Source: Quadrisphaera sp.
Lineage (GTDB): Bacteria; Actinomycetota; Actinomycetes; Actinomycetales; Quadrisphaeraceae
DNA length: 5,827 bases
Assembly (NCBI GenBank): GCA_029258695.1
Contig: JARIBR010000143.1
Coordinates: 1-5,827, forward strand
Direction: 5' to 3'
Part shown: one piece after another, positions 1 to 4,489 of the stretch
Layout: every line of letters starts with the position of its first letter
Position numbering within the stretch: position 1 is the stretch's first letter
Notes under the pieces: generated by a model
Told to the model about the DNA's origin: nothing
The model's database searches: none
Seen by the model: only the letters and a program-made list of their open reading frames with translations
Program-made: the position numbers and the translations under genes

Positions 1-298
1 GGATGCTCAGCCCGACCCCGGCGAGCAGGAGCAGCATCGCGCTCCAGGTGCGCACCAGCTGCGCGGGCGTCCACCCGCTCTCGTCGGGGAGCTCCAGCGC
101 CCGGGCGTAGTCCTTCGCCGGCCCGAAGGCCTGCGCGGCGCTCTGACCGCTCTCGTGGCAGTGCGTCTCGACCTCGGCCAGGGCATCAGTGATCACTGCT
201 CCGCGCACCCCGCGCAGCCGCAGCTCGAGGATGAAGTCGTCGCGCCAGTGCGTCTCGACGCTGGGCGCGAGCATCGCCAGGTCCTGCTCGAACGTCAT
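1..298 (-). CDS. HAAS/DUF1700-type membrane protein, N-terminal part (truncated by window edge)
   Basis: The first 99 residues are visible; the gene continues past position 1. The N-terminal ~70 residues are an acidic helical domain (ELRLRGV, DALAEVETHCHESG, AFGPAKDYARAL), the pattern of HAAS/DUF1700 'permease prefix' domains that sit beside PadR regulators in actinobacteria and firmicutes. Around residues 80-99 a hydrophobic helix begins (SAMLLLLAGVGLSI), so the rest is probably multi-pass membrane protein. The ATG at 298-296 overlaps the PadR stop codon as ATGA, and a GGAG Shine-Dalgarno (plus-strand CTCC, 304-307) lies 5 nt upstream, which fixes the start and implies translational coupling. 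In this family the PadR protein normally represses its own operon and the HAAS protein acts as its membrane partner; that role here is inferred from family context. Full length and number of membrane segments cannot be seen. Confidence 0.8.
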   Translation of the reverse strand, partial: MTFEQDLAMLAPSVETHWRDDFILELRLRGVRGAVITDALAEVETHCHESGQSAAQAFGPAKDYARALELPDESGWTPAQLVRTWSAMLLLLAGVGLSI

Positions 299-654
299 TC
301 CCGCTCCCCCACCTGCTCGCCGGCCGGGGCCGCGGCGCCGGCGGTGACGGCCGCGAAGCGTCGCCAGCTCGCGGACTGCTCCTCCAGCTCACGGGCGCCG
401 GCGTCGGTCAGGGCGTAGACCTTGCGCCCCGGCCCGCCCTCGCCCGGGGTCCACTCCGAGGTGAGGTACCCGTCGCGCGCCAGGCGAGCGAGGACCGGGT
501 ACAGCGTCCCGCCGGTCAGCGAGCCCAGGCCCAGACGCTCCAGCTCACCGGCCACCGCGTACCCGTGCGCCGGCCGCGCCGCGAGCACGCGCAGCACGCA
601 CACCGGCAGCGGTCCTCGCAGCCACTGCGGCGGCCACCCCTCGTCGTTCGTCAT
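295..654 (-). CDS. PadR-family transcriptional regulator
   Basis: A 119-aa protein with the PadR winged-helix signature: first helix LRGPLPVCVLRVLAARPAHGYAV (residues 13-35, conserved HGY at 30-32), recognition helix GGTLYPVLARLARDGYL (48-64), and wing GPGRKVYALTDAGAREL (74-90). After that only about 25 residues remain, so it lacks the long C-terminal dimerisation domain of classical PadR and belongs to the short (PadR-s2-like) type. It is the first gene of a two-gene operon with the HAAS-type gene (ATGA overlap at 295-298). The start ATG has no convincing Shine-Dalgarno; the leader is expected to be short if the promoter at 688-714 is correct. It probably represses its own promoter and releases it on ligand binding, as PadR proteins usually do, but the ligand is not evident. 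Confidence 0.93.
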   Translation of the reverse strand: MTNDEGWPPQWLRGPLPVCVLRVLAARPAHGYAVAGELERLGLGSLTGGTLYPVLARLARDGYLTSEWTPGEGGPGRKVYALTDAGARELEEQSASWRRFAAVTAGAAAPAGEQVGERE

Positions 655-687
655 GCCAAGACGGCAACAACCACTACCCGTCGATGC

Positions 688-714
688 AACCTAGTAACTC
701 CGAAGGCCTGTCAT
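688..714 (-). promoter_or_regulatory. Candidate promoter/operator of the PadR-HAAS operon
   Basis: Reading the minus strand, ATGACA (714-709, one mismatch from TTGACA) is followed after 15 nt by TAGGTT (693-688), a TANNNT -10 match. The start site would fall near 681, giving a leader of about 27 nt. This AT-richer patch (about 660-714) stands out from its GC-rich surroundings. ACTA (673-676) and TAGT (692-695) form a weak interrupted inverted repeat around the predicted start, a plausible PadR site. The spacer is short, so confidence is low. Confidence 0.35.
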
Positions 715-750
715 CGCGACCGCGCCGGTATCGCACAGGGGCCGGGTCCG

Positions 751-791
751 CCTGGCCGGCTGGGCCTGACCGGCCAGGCCTGGCCGGTCAG
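751..791 (-). terminator. Overlapping GC-rich hairpins at the end of the sigma/membrane-partner operon
   Basis: A perfect 26-bp palindrome without loop spans 766-791 (13-bp arms, centre between 778 and 779, arms ending in GGCCAGG/CCTGGCC). It covers the TGA stop (790-788) of the upstream minus-strand gene. A second perfect 9-bp stem (CCTGGCCGG, 751-759, with CCGGCCAGG, 770-778; 10-nt loop) shares one arm with it, so only one of the two can form at a time. There is no U-run, so this would be a tail-less actinobacterial-type terminator, or a binding site. Location at an operon end supports termination or RNA 3'-end protection. Confidence 0.5.
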
Positions 792-1756
792 CCGAGCTCG
801 GCCGGCTGGGCGTCGAGCACGGTGGTCCCGTCGGCCAGGTGCAGGTCGTAGGTCATGATCGGGTCGCACCGAGGGACCCCGCTGTCCTGCATCGCGCAGT
901 CCAGCGCGGTGCCCGGCCACCACGCGACGTACTTCCCGTCGGCCACGGTCGCCTCCGTGGTGTACGCGCCGGCGTGGACGCTCACGCCGGTCACCCCCTC
1001 GCCCACCAGGCCGTCGACGACCGAGCCCTGGAAGGGGTGCGGTGCGTCGAGGTCGCCGAGGAGGCGGTCGGCGGTGGACCTCCACCACGACCGGCGCTCC
1101 TGCAGGAGCTCCTGGGCGCCTCCCGTGCTGTCCGAGATCCCTCCGGGGACGAACGTCCCCGCCGGCGGCGCCGTCGCCCCGCCCCCGCCGGTGGACGAGA
1201 GGCTGAGGGAGTCCACGTCGTCGCTGCCGACCGGGCTGTGCACCACGCACCGGACGGTGGTGTCCGTGGTGGGGGACCAGTGCACGACCAGCACGACGTC
1301 GCCGCGGCGCTCAGCGAGGACCTGGCGCGCCTCGCTCGGGTCGAGAGGGGTCGCGCCGTCGACCTGGCTGCCGACCCCCGCGACCTCGCGCTGGCACCGC
1401 GACGCGGCGGCGTCCAGGCTCTGGTCGTCCACCGCGGTGGGCACCGCGGTCCACGAGGCCTGCGCGGTCCGCTCCGGTCCGGGGCCGGGCGCGAGCACCG
1501 CGGCGGCGACCAGCGCGAGCACGGCCAGGGGCGCGATGAGCAGCCGGCGTGAGCGCCATCGACGGCCCGGTCGGTCGCGGAACTGCACGCGCGGGCGCCG
1601 CTGCGGCTCAGGTGACGGTGCGGGTGACGGTGCGGGTGATGGTGCGGCCTCGGAGACGATCCGCTCCAGCAAGTCTGCGGCGCGCTCGTGCTCGGTGGGG
1701 CTCAGCGCCTCGGGGGCGGCATCGAGGGTGCGCAGGACGGTGTCGTCGGGTCTCAT
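788..1756 (-). CDS. Single-pass membrane protein paired with ECF sigma factor (CU044_5270-like / putative anti-sigma partner)
   Basis: A 322-aa protein. The N-terminal ~37 residues form an acidic helical segment (LRTLDAAPEALSPTEHERAADLLERIV) as found in proteins encoded directly after actinobacterial ECF sigma genes. Residues 39-51 hold a Pro-rich (APSP)n linker encoded by a DNA tandem repeat. A basic stretch (RPGRRWRSRR, ~62-71) precedes one membrane helix at ~72-91 (LLIAPLAVLALVAAAVLAPG). The ~230-residue C-terminal part should lie outside the membrane; it contains four cysteines (121, 170, 287, 297) and a short Gly-rich stretch (~190-194). No zinc-binding HxxxCxxC anti-sigma motif is seen. 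The start at 1756 is chosen because its ATG overlaps the sigma stop as ATGA and has GGAG 5 nt upstream (plus-strand CTCC, 1762-1765); an ATG at 1948 in the same frame would lie deep inside the sigma gene. A role in controlling the sigma factor is inferred from gene order. Confidence 0.8.
   Translation of the reverse strand: MRPDDTVLRTLDAAPEALSPTEHERAADLLERIVSEAAPSPAPSPAPSPEPQRRPRVQFRDRPGRRWRSRRLLIAPLAVLALVAAAVLAPGPGPERTAQASWTAVPTAVDDQSLDAAASRCQREVAGVGSQVDGATPLDPSEARQVLAERRGDVVLVVHWSPTTDTTVRCVVHSPVGSDDVDSLSLSSTGGGGATAPPAGTFVPGGISDSTGGAQELLQERRSWWRSTADRLLGDLDAPHPFQGSVVDGLVGEGVTGVSVHAGAYTTEATVADGKYVAWWPGTALDCAMQDSGVPRCDPIMTYDLHLADGTTVLDAQPAELG
1611..1646. repeat. Three tandem 12-bp units in the APSP linker
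   Basis: The unit GGTGACGGTGCG occurs three times head to tail (1611-1622, 1623-1634, 1635-1646); the third copy has one C-to-T change. On the minus strand it encodes three Ala-Pro-Ser-Pro units just before the membrane helix of the sigma partner. The 12-bp period keeps the frame, so copy number can change the length of the cytoplasmic linker without breaking the protein. Confidence 0.9.
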
Positions 1757-2310
1757 GACGTCTCCAGGCTCAAGCGGGGGGAGGGGCCGGTCTCCAGCTC
1801 GCGGCGCAGGGCGCGGCGGGCGCGCATCAGCCGCAGGCGGTAGGCGGTGGGCGTGGTGCCCAGCACGCGGGCGGCCTGGGCGGAGGTGAGGTCGTCGAAG
1901 ACGGTGAGGGACAACGCCTCCTGGTCGGTCTCGGGCAGCCGCCGCCACGCGGCGGCCAGGTCCAGGCGTTCGGCCACCACGTCGGGGTCGCCGTCGGGGG
2001 TGGCGAGCACGTCGGCGCGCTGCGCCACGCGCACCGCCAGCGCGTCGCGCCGCCCCTGGCTGCGCGCGGTGTTCAGCAGGCAGTTGCGGGCGATGCCGAA
2101 CAGCCAGGCCCGCGCCTCGTCGGGCCGGGGCGGCACCTCGTCGAAGCGTCGCCAGGCGGCGGTGAAGGCGTCGGCCACGACGTCCTCGGCGTGGCTGGGA
2201 TGGGCGCGGCGGGCCACGAAGCGCAGCACGTCCGGGTGCGCGGCCACGAACAGCGCGCGGAAGCGTTCCTCGCGCCCCGGCTCAGGGAGAGGGACCGTCA
2301 TGGGCTCCAT
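1753..2310 (-). CDS. ECF-family RNA polymerase sigma factor
   Basis: A 185-aa group 4 sigma factor with only regions 2 and 4. Region 2 spans ~16-86: RFRALFVAAHPDVLRFVARR, AEDVVADAFTAAWRRF (41-56), and the promoter-melting/-10 contact part ARAWLFGIARNCLLNTAR (66-83). A variable linker (~88-118) leads to region 4 (~122-171): WRRLPETDQEALSLTVFDDLTSAQAARVLGTTPTAYRLRLMRARRALRREL, whose helix-turn-helix recognises the -35 element. Its stop overlaps the start of the membrane-partner gene (ATGA, 1753-1756), so the pair is co-translated. Three starts are possible: GTG at 2346 (GAGG 6 nt upstream), ATG at 2310 (GGAGGGG almost adjacent) and ATG at 2301 (same GGAGGGG about 10 nt upstream). Homology starts only after the third one; 2310 is reported, with 2301 nearly as likely. 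The regulon is not known. Confidence 0.9.
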   Translation of the reverse strand: MEPMTVPLPEPGREERFRALFVAAHPDVLRFVARRAHPSHAEDVVADAFTAAWRRFDEVPPRPDEARAWLFGIARNCLLNTARSQGRRDALAVRVAQRADVLATPDGDPDVVAERLDLAAAWRRLPETDQEALSLTVFDDLTSAQAARVLGTTPTAYRLRLMRARRALRRELETGPSPRLSLETS

Positions 2311-2551
2311 GCCCCTCCATGTCCGGCAGCGGCCCGGGTGTTTCACCGCCGACCTCGAGCTTGTCCTCCGACCGGCCCGGAGCGGCTCAGGGTGGACATC
2401 AGACCAGGAAGTGACCCGACCACGGTTCCTGCGCGGCGGTGGTGGCTGGTCGTCGCTGCCGGCGTGGGCGTCGAGGTACCCGCGGACCCGCTCTGCGGAT
2501 CACCGGGTCACCACCCGACGTCGCAGCACGGCCCACCCGGCAGCAAAGTTC
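2311..2551. other. Divergent intergenic region without a supported gene
   Basis: About 240 bases separate the sigma gene (minus) from the palindromic promoter (plus). Frames here are open on both strands, but no start with a ribosome site and no recognisable protein pattern was found. Apart from the weak ECF-like promoter, only a 5-bp stem CGGGT/ACCCG (2504-2508/2513-2517, loop CACC) was noticed, of unclear meaning. Confidence 0.6.
2401..2429 (-). promoter_or_regulatory. Possible ECF-type promoter upstream of the sigma gene
   Basis: On the minus strand GGAACC (2429-2424), the common -35 core of ECF promoters, is followed after 17 nt by TGGTCT (2406-2401), a loose match to the CGTC/GTCT -10 class. 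It lies about 90 nt upstream of the sigma start and would fit autoregulation. The -10 match is poor and GC-rich DNA gives such matches by chance. Confidence 0.22.
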
Positions 2552-2574
2552 GTTGACATGCCTTTCATGTCAAC
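2552..2574. promoter_or_regulatory. Perfect 9-5-9 inverted repeat, probable operator
   Basis: GTTGACATG (2552-2560) and its exact reverse complement CATGTCAAC (2566-2574) are separated by CCTTT. The half-site centres are about 14 bp apart, compatible with a dimeric HTH regulator. The left arm contains the -35 hexamer of the promoter of the downstream operon and the right arm fills the spacer up to 1 nt before the -10, so a bound protein would block RNA polymerase. The obvious candidate ligand is the HTH protein encoded 15 bases downstream. I do not recognise this as the site of a named regulator (it is not the HspR HAIR or a ClgR box as I know them). Confidence 0.8.
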
Positions 2575-2581
2575 TTAGGGT
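2553..2581 (+). promoter_or_regulatory. Sigma-70-type leaderless promoter of the HTH/Clp-N operon
   Basis: Consensus -35 TTGACA (2553-2558), 17-nt spacer, -10 TAGGGT (2576-2581, TANNNT type). Transcription starting 7 nt after the -10 would begin at about 2588-2589, at the ATG itself, so the first gene is predicted to be translated from a leaderless mRNA, as is common in actinobacteria. No Shine-Dalgarno is present before the ATG, which agrees. Confidence 0.75.
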
Positions 2582-2588
2582 GCTCGAC

Positions 2589-2837
2589 ATGGAGACGATG
2601 GAGGTCCTGACGCGGGCCAGCGACCTTGGCGACCCGAGAGCGGGGCTGCGGGCGGTCGCCACCCTGCGGCGCCTGACCGACACCCTGGAGCTGCGCCAGG
2701 TCGAGGCGGCGCTGGCCGCGGGACTGGGGTGGGTCGATGTCGGAGAGGCCCTGGGGGTCTCGCGGCAGGCGGTCCACAAGAAGTACCGCTCCCGCATCCG
2801 GCCGGACCTGGCGCCGCGCCACGGTGGTGCGCGATGA
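2589..2837 (+). CDS. Small helix-turn-helix protein, putative autoregulator of the Clp-N operon
   Basis: An 82-aa basic protein. Residues ~12-46 form a charged helical segment (DLGDPRAGLRAVATLRRLTDTLELRQVEAAL), followed by a helix-turn-helix at ~48-67: WVDVGEALGVSRQAVHKKYRSR, with the typical 'G-x-A-L-G-V-S-R-Q-A-V-H-K' turn and recognition helix. Small HTH proteins of this pattern are known next to Clp-N-domain genes in actinobacteria. The ATG at 2589 is preferred over the in-frame ATG at 2598 because the promoter places the mRNA 5' end there. Its stop overlaps the next start (ATGA, 2834-2837). The likely role is a dimeric repressor binding the 9-5-9 palindrome and so controlling itself, the Clp-N protein and the small membrane protein; that is inference from position. 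No ligand domain is present, so release may depend on the partner protein. Confidence 0.85.
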   Translation: METMEVLTRASDLGDPRAGLRAVATLRRLTDTLELRQVEAALAAGLGWVDVGEALGVSRQAVHKKYRSRIRPDLAPRHGGAR

Positions 2838-3793
2838 GCCTGCGCTCCGCGGTGGTCTGGGGCAACGCCTCCTGGCGCGAGGCCGTGAGGATGCGCGAGG
2901 CGTTCGTCGACGTGGACCACCTGCTGCTCGGCCTCGCCGCGTCCGGCGGGCCCGCCGCCCGCCTGCTCGCCCGTCACGGCCTCACCCTGGCCACCGGACG
3001 ACGCGCTGCGCGCGATGTCGACGCCAACGCCCTGGGCTCGCTCGGGGTCGACGTCGACGCCCTGGCGCCGGTGCCACCGCGACCTGCCGACGAGCTCCAC
3101 CACCGTGCGGCCGGCCACGCCCCGATGACCCCGCGCGCCGATCGCCTCTGCAGAGCGCTGCCGCGCCGGTCCACCGAGCGGGACTACCTCACCGCCCTGC
3201 TGGCCGAGCCCTCCAGGACGGCGCACGAGGTGCTGCAGCGCGCCGGCGTCGACGTCGGCGCCCTCACCCGCGACCTCGCCGCCTCCACGACGCGCTGGCG
3301 CACCCCCACCACGGTCCGCGTCGCCTCCTCGACGCCGGGCAGGCGCGGTCGGTGCGTCAGCTCCCTGCGCCTGGAGCACTGGACGTCCGCGCCGCGCCAC
3401 CTGGTCCACCATGCGGCCACGGACCTGGAGACGACCAGCCGGTGGCTGTCGTCACCGGACAGCGGGCTCACCGCGGTCGACGGACGCCACGAGACCCGGG
3501 TCGACACCGGCCGCGCCGGCGGGCCGCTGGACCTGGTGCTGACCGCGGCCACCGCGGAGCGGGTGCGCTGGGAGATGTGGTGGGGCCAGCGCTACGGCGG
3601 CTCGTACACCCTGGACCTGACCGAGGACGAGAACGGCACCCTGATCGGTCTGAACCGGGAGATCACCACCTTCGGCCACCTGGGCGCGCCGATGATGCCC
3701 GCCACCCGCTTCGCCACCGGACTGGGCCTGCCGACCCTCGTCCAGAACCTGTCCTTCGCGTGCGCGGACCTGATCGAGGAGGAGCGGTGGTGA
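2834..3793 (+). CDS. Clp-N domain protein fused to a C-terminal SRPBCC-like domain, no ATPase
   Basis: A 319-aa soluble protein. Two Clp-N (ClpA/ClpC N-domain) repeats are seen: repeat 1 at ~3-62 (NASWREAVRMREAFVDVDHLLLGLAASGGPAARLLARHGL) and a more diverged repeat 2 at ~98-150 (LTALLAEPSRTAHEVLQRAGVDVGAL). The 'DVDHLLLGLA...A..LL..GL' pattern is the core substrate/adaptor-binding fold of Clp unfoldases. No Walker A/B motifs follow, so it cannot unfold proteins itself. After a basic linker (~158-175), residues ~176-319 look like a helix-grip (SRPBCC/polyketide-cyclase-like) domain: strand SSLRLEHWTSAP, helix LVHHAATDLETTSRWL, strands around LDLVLTA, VRWEMWWGQRYGGSYTLDL and NGTLIGLNREIT, and a long final helix ATRFATGLGLPTLVQNLSFACADLIEE. 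The start overlaps the HTH stop and has no clear Shine-Dalgarno, so it probably relies on translational coupling. Possible roles are a ligand or damaged-protein sensor, or an adaptor to ClpC; none is proven. The Clp-N part is confident, the SRPBCC part moderate. Confidence 0.85.
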   Translation: MSLRSAVVWGNASWREAVRMREAFVDVDHLLLGLAASGGPAARLLARHGLTLATGRRAARDVDANALGSLGVDVDALAPVPPRPADELHHRAAGHAPMTPRADRLCRALPRRSTERDYLTALLAEPSRTAHEVLQRAGVDVGALTRDLAASTTRWRTPTTVRVASSTPGRRGRCVSSLRLEHWTSAPRHLVHHAATDLETTSRWLSSPDSGLTAVDGRHETRVDTGRAGGPLDLVLTAATAERVRWEMWWGQRYGGSYTLDLTEDENGTLIGLNREITTFGHLGAPMMPATRFATGLGLPTLVQNLSFACADLIEEERW

Positions 3794-4002
3794 GCCGCCG
3801 CGCGTCCCTGACCGTCCTCGGGGTGCTCGCGCTGCTCGCCGCCGTCGCGGTCCAGCTCGACCGGTTCACCCTCGCCCCCATGCCGGTGTGGGCCGGTCCC
3901 ACCGCGTGGTTGCTGACCCTCGGGTGCCTGAGCGGCGGGGCGTGGCTGCTGGTCATCGCGCGCACCCCGCCGAGCTCCGCCGACGGCCTGGACGCGGACT
4001 GA
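3790..4002 (+). CDS. Small two-helix membrane protein, third gene of the Clp-N operon
   Basis: A 70-aa hydrophobic protein with two predicted membrane helices: ~7-22 (LTVLGVLALLAAVAVQ) and ~36-57 (AGPTAWLLTLGCLSGGAWLLVI). The N-terminus is basic (SRRAS) and the tail acidic (SSADGLDAD), so by the positive-inside rule the N-terminus is cytoplasmic. The GTG at 3790 overlaps the stop of the Clp-N gene (GTGA, 3790-3793), and a strong AGGAGGAG (3777-3784) sits about 7 nt upstream; the GTG at 3787 is too close to it. No family is recognised. The strong ribosome site and overlap say that it is made together with the Clp-N protein, and it may anchor that protein at the membrane (inference). Confidence 0.75.
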   Translation: MSRRASLTVLGVLALLAAVAVQLDRFTLAPMPVWAGPTAWLLTLGCLSGGAWLLVIARTPPSSADGLDAD

Positions 4003-4037
4003 GCGCCGGAGCACGTCGCGCCCCTCGTCGTCGCTCC

Positions 4038-4489
4038 ATGGCCCCGAGGCGACGGGTGGTGTGGGGCGGCGCCGGGCGCGGCAGCAGCGGCACGTCCACC
4101 CGCCTGGCCCGCCCGGCCCACGCAGCGCCGCCCGGCGCTGTCGGGCACACCCACGACGTGGCGTGGCACCACTCCTTCGCCGGCTGGAGCGACCTGCTGA
4201 TCGACGGCATCCTGCACCCGGCGCGCGAGGGACGGGCGGTGAGGTGCCGACCTCCCGCGCGGGACCAGCGGGTACGTGACGGCGCGCTCGAGGTGCCCAC
4301 CGGTACGCGGTGGCTGTTCGTCGAAGGCACCGGTGGCAGTCCGAGGAGCTGCGGTTCATGGACGAGCACCGGTCCTGGGAGCACGCCGACGTCGTCGTCG
4401 CCGGCGTCGGCCTCCCCCGCGCTGGTGACGATCGAACCATGATCGCTCCCGCGCCCGCGACCCTCGACCCAGCAGGCCGAGGCCGGTGA
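4038..4489 (+). pseudogene. Decayed uridine-kinase-like P-loop NTPase
   Basis: Two reading frames together match one protein of the uridine kinase-like nucleoside/nucleotide kinase type of actinobacteria. The frame from ATG 4038 gives VVWGGAGRGSSGTSTRLAR, then HTHDVAWHHSFAGWSDLLIDGIL, HPAREGRAVRCRPPA, GALEVPTGTRWLFVEGTGG. At about 4331-4342 homology jumps to the frame of 4334: WQSEELRFMDEHRSWEHADVVVAG, then IAPAPATLDPAGRGR and a stop at 4487-4489. From memory of the family, the part between 'VEGxGAS' and 'WxAEEL' (roughly 40-45 residues, including the segment that usually reads VWVQSD) is missing. The Walker A motif is also broken: GRGSSGT-S-T has Thr where the catalytic Lys (GxxxxGK[ST]) should be. 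No Shine-Dalgarno precedes the ATG. Both lesions make kinase activity very unlikely. The stop overlaps the GTG of the following exporter gene. Confidence 0.75.

Noticed and set aside
839..1889. Long plus-strand open frames across the sigma/membrane-partner region
   Set aside because: Arg/Ala/Gly-rich, no domain, antisense to two well supported genes.
1757..1948. Upstream ATG at 1948 for the membrane partner gene
   Set aside because: It lies within the sigma region 4 coding sequence in another frame and gives low-complexity Arg/Pro/His sequence; the ATGA overlap with GGAG at 1756 is the better start.
2191..2556. Plus-strand frame through the divergent intergenic region as a small gene
   Set aside because: Half of it is antisense to the sigma gene, it lacks a ribosome site, and it shows no recognisable pattern.
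2737..3789. Extension of the small membrane protein frame upstream to 2737
   Set aside because: The upstream part is Arg/Pro-rich and overlaps the Clp-N gene in another frame; the strong ribosome site and GTGA overlap place the start at 3790.
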